In this document: piece by piece, positions 8,625 through 17,302 of the stretch | Layout of the letters: each line of letters starts with the position of its first letter | How positions within the stretch are numbered: position 1 is the stretch's first letter | Position numbers and translations under genes: made by a program | Source: Parabacteroides distasonis | GTDB lineage: Bacteria; Bacteroidota; Bacteroidia; Bacteroidales; Tannerellaceae | NCBI GenBank assembly: GCA_021531385.1 | Contig: JAFBIR010000003.1 | Coordinates: forward strand, 185,935 to 249,934 | Direction: 5' to 3' | DNA: 64,000 nucleotides | Notes under the pieces: generated by a model | What the model was told of the DNA's origin: nothing | Seen by the model: the letters and a program-made list of their open reading frames with translations, nothing else | Database searches by the model: none

Positions 8625-9593
8625 TTAAAACGCTGACGGCTTCAGGTGCAGACCGACGGTCTCTTCCAAGCCAAACAGCAGGTTCATATTATGTACGGCC
8701 TGTCCGCTTGCGCCTTTCAACAGGTTGTCGATCATAGAGATGATCAACAGCTTATCGTCGATACGCTCCAAGTGGATCAAGCATTTATTGGTATTCACCA
8801 CTTGCTTCAAGTCCGGGTTCTTATCGGTGATGAAGGTAAAGTGATGATCATCATAATACTCCTCATAGATACGGGTGATCTCGCTCAAGTCGATCTTGCA
8901 ATCCAAGTACATCGTGGCAAAGATACCCCGAGAGAAGTTGCCTCGCACCGGGATGAAATTCACCCGGCTCTGGAAGCTGTTCTGCAACTGGCATAAGCTC
9001 TGGTTGATCTCCGCCAGGTGTTGATGCTTGAACGGCTTATAGATCGAGATGTTATCATTACGCCAGCTGAAGTGAGAGGTAGCCGACGGCTTCACACCCG
9101 CTCCGGTTGAGCCTGTGATCGCATTGACCTGCACATCCGAGTTAAGCATCAAATGCTTAGCTAACGGGAGCAATCCTAACTGGATGCAAGTAGCGAAACA
9201 GCCAGGGTTAGCCACATGCTTTGACTGACAGATCTTGCGACGGTTCAACTCCGGCAAGCCATACACGAAATCATGTTCCGGGCTGGCCAAGCGATAGTCC
9301 ATGCTCAGGTCGATGATCTTGAGATCCGCAGGCACGACATGGCTCTCCATGAATTTCTTGGTGTCGCCATGGGCCGTACAGAAAAACAACACATCAATCT
9401 GGTCGAAAGGAAGCTCATTCGTGAAGACCATATCCGTCTCACCAAACAGGCCGCTGTGTACATCCGTCAGCTTATTGCCGGCGTTGCTGGTACTATTCAC
9501 GAAGACCAACTCCACATCGGGATGATTCAGCAAGAGGCGAATCAACTCACCTGCCGTATAGCCCGCACCGCCTATGATTCCGCACTTGATCAT
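8625..9593 (-). CDS. argC: N-acyl-gamma-glutamyl-phosphate reductase
   Basis: 322 residues, the usual size of the short bacterial form. The N-terminal Rossmann motif GIIGGAGYTAGELIRLL binds NADPH, and the catalytic cysteine is in HVANPGCFATC, followed by GSTGAGVKPS. It reduces the acyl-glutamyl phosphate made by ArgB to the semialdehyde used by ArgD. Its start overlaps the argG stop by four bases (ATGA type), indicating translational coupling. Confidence 0.95.
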   Translation of the reverse strand: MIKCGIIGGAGYTAGELIRLLLNHPDVELVFVNSTSNAGNKLTDVHSGLFGETDMVFTNELPFDQIDVLFFCTAHGDTKKFMESHVVPADLKIIDLSMDYRLASPEHDFVYGLPELNRRKICQSKHVANPGCFATCIQLGLLPLAKHLMLNSDVQVNAITGSTGAGVKPSATSHFSWRNDNISIYKPFKHQHLAEINQSLCQLQNSFQSRVNFIPVRGNFSRGIFATMYLDCKIDLSEITRIYEEYYDDHHFTFITDKNPDLKQVVNTNKCLIHLERIDDKLLIISMIDNLLKGASGQAVHNMNLLFGLEETVGLHLKPSAF

Positions 9594-10789
9594 ATCTCTT
9601 CCTCTTTATGGTTGGTATAATAAACACGCAACGGCGTAGAGAGCACCTTGATGAAGCCCTTGGCATCCTCGGCTGTCCAGCCCTTCTGCATCTCACCATA
9701 CTCACCGAACTTCGTCTTTACCAAGTCATCCTTTGAATCCACACCTACCGTGGAGAATGACAACGGACGCAGCTCCAAGATAGCGGTACCGTTCACATTA
9801 CGCTGCGACTCTTGCAACATCGCCTCGATGTCGCGCATCACCGGCTCCAGGTACTGGCTCTCGTGGAGGAACATGCCATACCAGTTGGCCACCTGATCCT
9901 TCCAATACTGCTGCCATTTGCTCAAGGTATATTTCTCCAAGAAGCGGTGTGCTGCGATGATCAACATCGGAGCGGCCGCCTCGAAGCCTACACGTCCCTT
10001 GATGCCGATGATCGTATCGCCTACGTGCATGTCACGACCGATACCGTATGCCGCACCAATCTCCTCGATCTTCTGGATCGCCGCAATCTTATCCTCGAAC
10101 ACCTCGCCATTAACGGCATAGACCTCTCCCTGCTTAAACTCGATGCTGAGCTGCTCGCTACCGGTCTTCGTCACCTGTTTCAGGTAGGCGCTCTCTGGCA
10201 ATCCCTGCTTAGAATCCAAGATCTCACCACCACAGATAGAGGTACCCCACAACCCGACGTTGTATGAATACTTCATCTTCGTGAAATCGGCCTCAAAGCC
10301 ATGCTCTTTCAAATAGTCGATCTCCTCCTGACGGCTTAACGCCATATCACGTGTCAAGGTGATGATCTCCACACCCGGAGCCAACACCAAGAAGGTCATA
10401 TCGAAACGGATCTGGTCGTTGCCGGCTCCGGTTGAGCCATGCGCGATCGCATCCGCACCAATCTCATTCGCATAACGTGCGATCGCCAACGCCTGGAAAA
10501 TACGCTCCGAGCTTACGGAGATGGGGTAGGTACCGTTACGCAGCACGTTACCGAAGACCATATACTTCAAGCTCTTCTCATAATACTCCTTGGTGACGTC
10601 GAGGGTCACATATTTCGTCGCACCCAGCTTGTAAGCGTTCTCCTCGTTCTTCTTCAACTGCTCGTCGCTGAAACCACCGGTGTTCGCACAAGCGGCATAC
10701 ACCTCATATCCCTTTTCCTTCGCCAGATACATGACGGTGAACGAGGTGTCCAAACCTCCACTGAATGCTACTACTACTTTCTTCTTCAT
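9590..10789 (-). CDS. argG: argininosuccinate synthase
   Basis: 399 residues. The ATP-pyrophosphatase loop VVVAFSGGLDTSFTVMYL lies at residues about 4-21, and AHGSTGAGNDQIRFD marks the citrulline/aspartate-binding region. It joins citrulline and aspartate using ATP. It is the third gene of the operon, 46 bases after the acetyltransferase gene. Placing argG before argC and argD brings an end-of-pathway step together with the early acylated steps. Confidence 0.95.
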   Translation of the reverse strand: MKKKVVVAFSGGLDTSFTVMYLAKEKGYEVYAACANTGGFSDEQLKKNEENAYKLGATKYVTLDVTKEYYEKSLKYMVFGNVLRNGTYPISVSSERIFQALAIARYANEIGADAIAHGSTGAGNDQIRFDMTFLVLAPGVEIITLTRDMALSRQEEIDYLKEHGFEADFTKMKYSYNVGLWGTSICGGEILDSKQGLPESAYLKQVTKTGSEQLSIEFKQGEVYAVNGEVFEDKIAAIQKIEEIGAAYGIGRDMHVGDTIIGIKGRVGFEAAAPMLIIAAHRFLEKYTLSKWQQYWKDQVANWYGMFLHESQYLEPVMRDIEAMLQESQRNVNGTAILELRPLSFSTVGVDSKDDLVKTKFGEYGEMQKGWTAEDAKGFIKVLSTPLRVYYTNHKEEEI

Positions 10790-10835
10790 TATACCTATTA
10801 TATATATGTTATTCTTTTTCGTTATTCCTATTCAC

Positions 10836-11414
10836 TCATCGTTTAGCCGCTGCCTCACGCTGTGCCCGATGCGGATCCTCCGGATCGTAAAGCATCGCTG
10901 TGCAGATGCAATACTTACGCCCTGTTCGCTCCAGGATGTCGTGATTGATACAGCCGTTGCAGCCGCGCCAGAAGGCCTCGTCATCCGTCAAGTCGGCGAA
11001 GGTGACAGGCGCATAACCCAACTCCGTATTCATCTTCATCACAGCCGCGCCAGAAGTCAAGCTGAATATTTTCGCCTTCGGCCAGCGCATGCGGGCCAAT
11101 TGAAAGGTCATGTCTTTGATGCGCTTCGCTACACCCAATCCGCGGAAATCCGGGTGGACGATCAGTCCGGAGGTCGTGACATATTGTTTGTTCCCCCACG
11201 ACTCGATATAGCTGAATCCCGCAAACGTCGTGCCCGACAAGGCTATCACGGCCTTGCCCTCCTTCATCTTTTGCGCCACATACTCATGCGTACGCTTGGC
11301 GATACCAGTGCCACGCACTTTAGCCGCCTCCTCGATCGTCTGCAGGATCGTATCCACGTACTCCTCATGGCACGCTTCAGCGATCATCACGTCAATTTCC
11401 TTCTCTCGTTCCAT
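10836..11414 (-). CDS. GNAT N-acetyltransferase, probable N-acylglutamate synthase
   Basis: 192 residues. The GNAT core carries the acyl-CoA motif GLIVHPDFRGLGVAKRIKDM (about residues 83-102) and a cysteine-rich end (RGCNGCINHDILER, KYCICTAML). Its place between argR and argG, and the absence of a classic argA or argJ in the window, suggest that it makes N-acetyl- or N-succinylglutamate, the first step of the pathway. From memory, a gene of this type in Bacteroides thetaiotaomicron was assigned that role by genome-wide fitness data; this was not checked here. The acetyltransferase fold is well supported; the substrate is inferred. Confidence 0.8.
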   Translation of the reverse strand: MEREKEIDVMIAEACHEEYVDTILQTIEEAAKVRGTGIAKRTHEYVAQKMKEGKAVIALSGTTFAGFSYIESWGNKQYVTTSGLIVHPDFRGLGVAKRIKDMTFQLARMRWPKAKIFSLTSGAAVMKMNTELGYAPVTFADLTDDEAFWRGCNGCINHDILERTGRKYCICTAMLYDPEDPHRAQREAAAKR

Positions 11415-11451
11415 TTCTTCTTCTAAAGTCTGTTCTTAGTTTTTTGTTTCA

Positions 11452-11892
11452 TCAAATAAAATGCGAAAGAGCCTCTGTCACCTCCTCACGGCTCATGCCG
11501 TCTCGCGGGATAACCAAAATCGTATCGTCGCCCGCAATAGTGGCCAGTATCTCTTTCCGCGAATGGTTGTCGATGTCTGAGGCGATTCCCATCGCATAGC
11601 CCGGTCGCGTACGGATCACGGCCAAATTGCCTGAGAACTCGATATACGGCAACTGACGATCCGACTGGCCGAACGCTTTCGTCACTTCGTCTTGCGGTAA
11701 GCGATAGACATAATCGCCCTCTCCATTGTGTACTTTGGCGATCTTCAACTGCTTGATGTCGCGTGAAAGCGTTGCTTGCGTCAAGGTAAAACCACTGGTC
11801 ATCAATTCTTTCAGTAGTTCTTCCTGATTGCTGATTGCTTTCGCTTGAATGATGCGGCAAATGGCATCCAATCGTTCTTTCCTCGTACTCAT
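11452..11892 (-). CDS. argR: arginine repressor
   Basis: 146 residues from the ATG at 11892 (MSTRKERL); the frame is open six codons further to a TTG, which is a less likely start. The N-terminal winged-helix domain has LTQATLSRDIKQLKIAK, the ArgR recognition helix. The C-terminal hexamerisation and arginine-binding domain has ATIAGDDTILVIPRDG, including the paired aspartates that contact arginine. It heads its own operon, so it is probably autoregulatory; a palindrome lies directly upstream. Confidence 0.95.
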   Translation of the reverse strand: MSTRKERLDAICRIIQAKAISNQEELLKELMTSGFTLTQATLSRDIKQLKIAKVHNGEGDYVYRLPQDEVTKAFGQSDRQLPYIEFSGNLAVIRTRPGYAMGIASDIDNHSRKEILATIAGDDTILVIPRDGMSREEVTEALSHFI

Positions 11893-11895
11893 TAC

Positions 11896-11909
11896 TGTAT
11901 ATTTATACA
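11896..11909 (-). promoter_or_regulatory. candidate ArgR operator
   Basis: TGTATATTTATACA is a palindrome with six-base arms and a two-base centre, lying between the -7 box and the argR start, where a bound repressor would block transcription. Length and AT-richness fit ARG boxes of other bacteria only loosely. A second AT-rich near-palindrome, TATTCGGAATA, is at about 11934-11944. Confidence 0.4.
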
Positions 11910-11918
11910 AAGCGGCTG

Positions 11919-11926
11919 CAAATATA
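11919..11926 (-). promoter_or_regulatory. -7 box for the arginine operon
   Basis: Minus strand reads TATATTTG, an exact TAnnTTTG match, 26 bases before the argR ATG. Confidence 0.6.
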
Positions 11927-11975
11927 CAGACTTATTCGGAATATATATGCAACCGAGATGATTTTTTATACAAAA

Positions 11976-12410
11976 TCAAGGGCGGTTCAAACGCACAACT
12001 GTAGCTCCCTCCTCGTTGAGCAGGCACATCTCCGCTTCTGTCGTTCCTTGCTCTACGGAACGCACCTGATCCATCGCCTGCAACACCTTGGTCTCCATGT
12101 CCATGTTCGGACAAGCCATCATGGTGGTAATCGCATTACCGAGACGGATCGCTGAGCAATCGCTCTCGCTCAATTCCAAGGACGCATTAAACAGGTTGCA
12201 GCTGGCATTCCCATGTACCTTTTTCTCCTCTAAGTTAAACTCCACGAAGGGATGTGCGGCCTCACCAATGGCCTCACCAGCTACCTCCACAATGTTCCAT
12301 TTCCCCTCCAGTACCTTCACGTCTGTTTTTTCCTCTGCACAAGAGACACACAGCCCGATCATCGCGGGCATCAACAGTGCGTAACGCATACATTTTCTCA
12401 TCTTATTCAA
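11976..12410 (-). CDS. META-domain lipoprotein (HslJ-like)
   Basis: 144 residues. The lipoprotein signal ends GLCVSC (Cys24), so the protein is anchored in a membrane facing the periplasm or surface. The remainder is one META domain: LEGKWNIVEVAGE, then GNASCNLFNAS and the TTMMACPNMDMETKVLQAM block that defines the family. META/HslJ proteins are linked to stress or novobiocin resistance in enterobacteria, but the molecular role is unknown. It is a single-gene unit with its own promoter. Confidence 0.85.
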   Translation of the reverse strand: MNKMRKCMRYALLMPAMIGLCVSCAEEKTDVKVLEGKWNIVEVAGEAIGEAAHPFVEFNLEEKKVHGNASCNLFNASLELSESDCSAIRLGNAITTMMACPNMDMETKVLQAMDQVRSVEQGTTEAEMCLLNEEGATVVRLNRP

Positions 12411-12470
12411 ACCCTTTTTATGTTACATCATGCTCATTTAGTTTGCCTCAAGCTATCGCTTAAGAGGCCG

Positions 12471-12478
12471 CAAAAGTA
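12471..12478 (-). promoter_or_regulatory. -7 box for the META lipoprotein
   Basis: Minus strand reads TACTTTTG, an exact TAnnTTTG match, 60 bases before the start codon. Confidence 0.5.
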
Positions 12479-12540
12479 CAAACCTTTCGAGGATTATACA
12501 ATATTAACCCTCAAGAAGCGGATAGACAACGAGACATTCG

Positions 12541-12548
12541 TACATTTG
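12541..12548 (+). promoter_or_regulatory. -7 box for the oxidoreductase gene
   Basis: TACATTTG matches TAnnTTTG exactly, 87 bases before the ATG at 12636, which leaves a leader of about 80 bases. No -33 element is obvious. Confidence 0.45.
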
Positions 12549-12635
12549 CGAAGTGTTGTTTTTAAGTAGATTTATTGTTAAACCATCCGTGAAATGTGGG
12601 AAACCGCAGGCACATATAAAAGAATATAAAGATCA

Positions 12636-13718
12636 ATGTCAATTAAAGTAGGACTGATAGGATTCGGACGCATGGGTCGTTTCTATCTTGATGAATTTAA
12701 GCGAAACAGCAAATACGAAGTGGCCTACATCAGTGATGTAAGCGAGGAATGTCGGATGCTGGCAGCCCAAGAGGCTCCGGGAGCGACAATCGTGGAGGAC
12801 TATATGCCGATTTTCGAGGATCCCACCGTGGAGGTCGTAGCGCTCTGCGCCTTAGCTGACTCTCGCAAGGAGCAAATCGAGACCGCTGTGAAGTATGGTA
12901 AGCACATCATCTCAGAGAAACCGATTGCTGATACTATTGAGAACGAGTGGAGCATGGTCAAAGCCGAGGAGAGCTACTCGCAATTTGCCACAGTCAATCT
13001 TTATCTGCGTAATTCATGGTATCATAGGTACATCAAAGACTTCATCAAGAGTGGCGAGATTGGTGAGTTAGCCATCATTCGTGTTTGCCACATGACACCC
13101 GGTTTGGCTCCGGGAGAGGGTCACGAGGCAGAGGGCCCTGTTTTCCATGATTGCGGTATGCACTATGTCGATATCGCTCGTTGGTACGCAAAGAGTGAAT
13201 ACGCTACCTGCCATGCGCAAGGCATCCGTATGTGGGATTGGAAAGATCCCTGGTGGTTGCAATGCCACGGCACCTTCGAGAATGGTATTGTCTATGACAT
13301 CACCCAAGGTTTCGTGTATGGTCAACTCTCCAAGGATCAGACTCACAATTCCTATATCGACATCATCGGCACCAAAGGTATCGCACGCATGACGCACGAC
13401 TTCAAGATGGCTCGTGTGGAATTACGCGGTGTAAACACGACTGAGATCGTTGAACGGCCTTATGGCGGAAAGAATATCGACAAGCTGATCGACGTGATGG
13501 CCGACTCCATCAACAGCGGCCGACGGAGCGGACGGCTGCCCAAGTTCCGCGACTCAGCCATCGCTTCCGAGTTCGCTTGGAATGCCTTGGAGAACGCACG
13601 ACAGAACGCATTGCCCTCTATCGGCAATAACCGCACCTTAGAGGAGATTCGCTATCGTCGGGCGCACATGACTAACGGTTACGGGCTGTTGCCTCGCAAT
13701 CATCAAAAGAATCAATAA
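12636..13718 (+). CDS. Gfo/Idh/MocA-family NAD(P)-dependent oxidoreductase
   Basis: 360 residues. The N-terminal Rossmann fold starts GLIGFGRMGRFYLDEF, and the family motif EKPIADT (about residues 94-100) carries the conserved lysine. GPVFHDCGMHYVDIARWYA matches the substrate-domain signature (D-x-G-x-H-xxD) of myo-inositol dehydrogenase-like members. It probably oxidises or reduces a cyclitol, sugar or sugar acid in the cytoplasm; no neighbour narrows the substrate. It is a single-gene unit whose terminator lies inside the end of the convergent MATE gene. Confidence 0.9.
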   Translation: MSIKVGLIGFGRMGRFYLDEFKRNSKYEVAYISDVSEECRMLAAQEAPGATIVEDYMPIFEDPTVEVVALCALADSRKEQIETAVKYGKHIISEKPIADTIENEWSMVKAEESYSQFATVNLYLRNSWYHRYIKDFIKSGEIGELAIIRVCHMTPGLAPGEGHEAEGPVFHDCGMHYVDIARWYAKSEYATCHAQGIRMWDWKDPWWLQCHGTFENGIVYDITQGFVYGQLSKDQTHNSYIDIIGTKGIARMTHDFKMARVELRGVNTTEIVERPYGGKNIDKLIDVMADSINSGRRSGRLPKFRDSAIASEFAWNALENARQNALPSIGNNRTLEEIRYRRAHMTNGYGLLPRNHQKNQ

Positions 13719-13767
13719 TTTTTCTTTTTCATGACCACTTGTGAAGAGTGGATTATATTACTCCCAA

Positions 13768-15147
13768 TTATTTTTGGAAAGCGGGTCGTTCAATCAACGC
13801 CCGCTTTTTCCATTTCTGCGTACGCCAACGCAAGCAGAGCACGATGCCTCTCGATCCCTCATCCATGGCGAAGGCGACCCACATACCTGCCAAGCCTAAA
13901 CCAAAGACAATGCCAGCCAGATAGCCGCAGAAGACCGCAAAAAACCACATGCAGACCATCTCGATCAAGACCGGGACGACCACATCGCCTACCGAACGGA
14001 GGTTAAACAGATAGAGTAACACGGTGGCCCGCCCCTGTTCCAAGAGTATATCCACTAAAAGCGCACTGACAGCAACACCTACGATCGTTTCATTCTCCGT
14101 GAAACAGCCTAACAGCGGCCGAGCAAACAGATAGACACTGACACTGGCGATCAAGGTGATCAACAGCGAACGCCTCCAAGCGTACCAGCTCAGCAGGTAA
14201 GCCGCCTGCTTCTTCCCCGCTCCTACCAAGTTGCCCGTACAGATAGAGTCGGCCTGAGCCAAAGAGAGGGAGAAGATATAGCCAATGATCACGAGGTTCA
14301 TCACATAGACCCGGGCAGCCAGCACCTCATTGCCTAACATATTAATAAAATAGACAATCACCACCTGCGAGGCATCGTAAGAGATCTGCTCAGCCGCAGA
14401 AGGCAGGCCGATCCGCAGCACACTCTTCAACTTCTCGAAAGGGAAGGGACGGAAATAGGCCAGCGGGAAATGACGTATCAACCGCTTGAAGAGCATCAAG
14501 AAGAGCAAGGTCATCGCCACGCCTCGGCAAAGAGAGGTAGAGATAGCCGCTCCCTGGACACCTAAAGCCGGGAATCCAAAATGGCCAAAGATCAACGAGT
14601 AGTTACCGAAGATATTCAAGATATTGATCAAGAGGGTTACCTCCATCGCATAGTTCGGCTTGTTGGCCGCTCGTAACACGGCAGAAATGGTGAAACTGAT
14701 GGCCTGAAAGAAGCCGAAACCACCCACAATATGCATATAGGTGCGGGCATCGGGCATCAGATCAGGGCGTATATCCATCAAGAGGAGCATCCGCTCACCA
14801 AACAAGAAGAGGCATAAGCTGATCAGACAGCCTACTGCCGCATTAAATAGCAGGGAGGTACCTATCACTTGGATAAAACTCTTCTCATCCTTTGCCCCAA
14901 AATAGAGCGAGCACATCACCGCTGTGCCTACGGTCGTAATGTTGAACAACAGAAAGACCATGTTCAGCAACTGATTGACTACACCGACTGCTGCCACAGC
15001 ATTGTCGGAATGATGACTCAGCATCAACGTGTCCACCACGCCCAGCGTCAGCATCAACAACGTCTCCAAGAAGATCGGGCCAGTCAGCTTAAACAGCTTG
15101 CCTCGCAATCCTTGGGGACGACGAAAGAAATTTACCATGCTCCTCAT
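13768..15147 (-). CDS. MATE-family multidrug/Na+ antiporter
   Basis: 459 residues with about twelve hydrophobic segments in two halves. LTGPIFLETLLMLTLGVVDTLMLSHHSDNAVAAVG is typical of the first MATE helix pair (fragments GPIFLETL and VDTLMLSH), and the second half begins near RIGLPSAAEQISYD. It would export cationic drugs or metabolites across the inner membrane using an ion gradient. Neighbours give no substrate clue. The weak -7-like TACCTTCG near 15181-15188 on the minus strand may be its promoter. Confidence 0.9.
   Translation of the reverse strand: MRSMVNFFRRPQGLRGKLFKLTGPIFLETLLMLTLGVVDTLMLSHHSDNAVAAVGVVNQLLNMVFLLFNITTVGTAVMCSLYFGAKDEKSFIQVIGTSLLFNAAVGCLISLCLFLFGERMLLLMDIRPDLMPDARTYMHIVGGFGFFQAISFTISAVLRAANKPNYAMEVTLLINILNIFGNYSLIFGHFGFPALGVQGAAISTSLCRGVAMTLLFLMLFKRLIRHFPLAYFRPFPFEKLKSVLRIGLPSAAEQISYDASQVVIVYFINMLGNEVLAARVYVMNLVIIGYIFSLSLAQADSICTGNLVGAGKKQAAYLLSWYAWRRSLLITLIASVSVYLFARPLLGCFTENETIVGVAVSALLVDILLEQGRATVLLYLFNLRSVGDVVVPVLIEMVCMWFFAVFCGYLAGIVFGLGLAGMWVAFAMDEGSRGIVLCLRWRTQKWKKRALIERPAFQK
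13778..13809 (+). terminator. terminator of the oxidoreductase gene, inside the convergent MATE coding end
   Basis: Arms AAAGCGGG.CGTT and AACG.CCCGCTTT pair over 12 bp with one bulged base, followed by a short T-run. The hairpin encodes the last residues of the MATE protein on the other strand, so the sequence serves both purposes. Confidence 0.7.
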
Positions 15148-15264
15148 AGATTTGTAACCTCACTTTTCTTTTTGCGCCGCGAAGGTACAAACCTTTTGAG
15201 GATTGGGAAAACATTTACCGCGAGGCCAATAAGAGAGTTGAGCTAAATCAAGCAATGACCGCCA

Positions 15265-16800
15265 TCAGCGTGCGGTCAAGATCACCCGGTGGTAACGAGT
15301 CAATGCCGGGCTACCCTTATCCACCACCTCCAACAAGAGATGAATCGTCTCTCCCGCTTTCATCGCTTGCGGAATGGAGACCTGCGTCAGGGCTTTCTGG
15401 GGATCCGCCACACGCACCGCTCCCCTGTAGGTTCCGGCAGGCAAGGTCAACCAACGGCATACGACCGCATCCTTGTCCGGATCGCTCACCTTGTATTTCA
15501 AGGAGACCGTCTCACCCGCTTTCACGGTCATCGCCAGCGGCCCCTCAATCTGAGGCTCATGATTCGCTTGGGCATAATCCGCCGTCATCGACCAATCCAG
15601 ACGGGCCGACAAGCCATTCATGACCGCAGCCGTTCCATCCGGGATTCCTACCCATTGTTGTTGATAGGCCAAGGTCTCCCGCATACTCTTTCCCTTTAAA
15701 GAATCAGGCAGCTCAACAGCTCGACCACTCCAACCGCCATAGGTGGGATCCTCATGCGCACGCAAGCCATTATCCAAGAGGTTCAGGTAGGTAAAGGTAT
15801 CACCCTCAGCCAAGAAAGAGCCTTTCGGCATGGGGTTTGTCCAAACCACATAGCCTATCGCACGCAACTGATCGGCTGTCAAACCATCGAATCCAAAGAA
15901 GTCGAAACGGTCGTCCTTCACCATCTGCTTGCCGTCGCCCCACACCCGATACATGGCGCCAAACGGGCCTTTGGCGGAAATGTGCTCGCGCATCCATTCG
16001 GGTGAGAAATAGACCTTGTTGGCTTCAGCGGTGAAATGTTGTGCGCTATAAGCCAGATTCACCAAGCCGTTACCAATCTGCATCGGCTCGATACCCGGCC
16101 AGAAGGGATAGATATAACGGGCATAGGTATCATCTTGGTCACCCGAAAGGCAAAGAATCGTCTTCTTCGAGATGCGTTCTTTCAACTGAGGCCAATCCGC
16201 GGAGGATTGATAGATGGTCTCGATCGACTTCAAGGCGCGGGCAATGGTGCTACAACCGCCCCAAGCCATGACAAAGACCGGCTCAGTCGATTCCTCCATC
16301 AACACCTGCTTAATCAATTCTGAGCCTGGTGTGTCTTTGCTCATCTCGCCATCGAACTCGATGTTTCCAAAGCGGATCTTCGAACGGAGGTATTGAGGGG
16401 TAGGATAATCCGACCGATGCGCTTTCAGGTTGGGATAGACCTGTTCATAGGTATCCACCGCCTCGTCAATGAACCGTTCTCCTTCCGCCCAGCGCCAGCT
16501 GGTCATTGGGCCTAAGTCTAATCCATTCCGGCTATACTCCCTACCTGGCACATACCACAAGGTACCTTTGCCATCCCCTTTCCAGTGGAACTGGCTACTG
16601 GTATAAATCAAGCCCTCAATCCGGAAGTCCGTACTAAACAATAGCAGACGGATCAAGGAGTTGAGATCATCCAATTCCGGATCACACGTAACAATTACAC
16701 GGGGTTTATTCACTGGTTGCTCGGCCAGCAACGGTTGAGAAGCAAAGAGCAATAAGAGGGCCAATAAAGAGACCGCCCAAGTCTGTTTGATTCTTTTCAT
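15265..16800 (-). CDS. DUF1593 secreted hydrolase (nucleoside-hydrolase-like)
   Basis: 511 residues from the ATG at 16800 (MKRIKQTW); further ATGs at 16824, 16812 and 16809 are possible but leave almost no leader after the promoter at 16839. A classical signal peptide ends near LLAEQ. The first domain (about 30-330) opens VIVTCDPELDDLNSLIRLLL, an acidic cluster resembling the Ca-binding DxDxxxDD of nucleoside hydrolases, and continues with FVMAWGGCSTIARAL. The C-terminal Ig-like domain begins near ADYAQANHEPQIEG. Family members include cellulose-binding proteins of marine degraders; the reaction is not established. Single-gene unit. Confidence 0.8.
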   Translation of the reverse strand: MKRIKQTWAVSLLALLLLFASQPLLAEQPVNKPRVIVTCDPELDDLNSLIRLLLFSTDFRIEGLIYTSSQFHWKGDGKGTLWYVPGREYSRNGLDLGPMTSWRWAEGERFIDEAVDTYEQVYPNLKAHRSDYPTPQYLRSKIRFGNIEFDGEMSKDTPGSELIKQVLMEESTEPVFVMAWGGCSTIARALKSIETIYQSSADWPQLKERISKKTILCLSGDQDDTYARYIYPFWPGIEPMQIGNGLVNLAYSAQHFTAEANKVYFSPEWMREHISAKGPFGAMYRVWGDGKQMVKDDRFDFFGFDGLTADQLRAIGYVVWTNPMPKGSFLAEGDTFTYLNLLDNGLRAHEDPTYGGWSGRAVELPDSLKGKSMRETLAYQQQWVGIPDGTAAVMNGLSARLDWSMTADYAQANHEPQIEGPLAMTVKAGETVSLKYKVSDPDKDAVVCRWLTLPAGTYRGAVRVADPQKALTQVSIPQAMKAGETIHLLLEVVDKGSPALTRYHRVILTAR

Positions 16801-16838
16801 GGTAAACATCATTTTTGTATGCATTCTTATTGTAGGCG

Positions 16839-16846
16839 CAAAGGTA
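16839..16846 (-). promoter_or_regulatory. -7 box for the DUF1593 gene
   Basis: Minus strand reads TACCTTTG, an exact TAnnTTTG match, 38 bases before the ATG at 16800. A further exact box (TATCTTTG, 17079-17086, with TTG 20 bases upstream) points the same way and would give a transcript crossing the repeat array. Confidence 0.5.
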
Positions 16847-16956
16847 ATAAATCCCTTAAACTTTCTCCTATCCCTAATACGGTTTTCTCCTCCAAAACGT
16901 ACGGTTTAATGCATTTATTCCTTGGTGCTTACCCCTTGAATCCGGATGTAGCCACC

Positions 16957-17042
16957 TTCCAACGGTCGGTGAAGAAAACTTCAACGGCCGGTGAAGATAT
17001 TTTCATCAATCGGTGAAGATATTTTCAACGGCCGTTAAACTA
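16957..17042. repeat. 22-bp tandem repeat, about four units
   Basis: CGGTGAAG recurs at 16967, 16989 and 17011, and a fourth diverged copy, CGTTAAAC, starts at 17033: an exact 22-bp period. Each unit follows the pattern TGAAG..TTTTCAACGGCC. It lies in the 16825-17302 gap upstream of DUF1593. The rest of that gap contains minus-strand -7 boxes at 17079-17086 and 17278-17285 and no gene I would support. The unit resembles half of the 41-bp repeat at 40.6-41.0 kb. Confidence 0.85.
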
Positions 17043-17302
17043 TTCCTTTGTCCAAGGAATTTTACCTTGAACGCGATACAAAGATAAGCCATGTCGGGGG
17101 CAAATGCAAGTAAAAACGGAAGTCTGTCTCCAATTTCCCGTAAATCTGTATAAGGAATACTCCTCTTTGAAATTAAGATAGTTAGAAGAATTACCCCGTT
17201 TCCGGGTAATGAGTTGGTAACCATCCCAATTGCCGTGGTCTGCATCGCTTTGCTTGTTTGGGTAACTCTTAACAATGCAAAAGTATAAAAAGTAGCTGGA
17301 TC

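Noticed and set aside
10680..11426. Plus-strand open frame of 248 codons
   Set aside because: Antisense to the start of argG and the whole GNAT gene, both of which have clear family motifs; the frame's translation resembles no protein family.
17006..17275. Minus-strand open frame of 89 codons with a -7 box upstream
   Set aside because: It runs into the 22-bp repeat, contains a second internal promoter box and shows no recognisable domain; noncoding leader is more likely.
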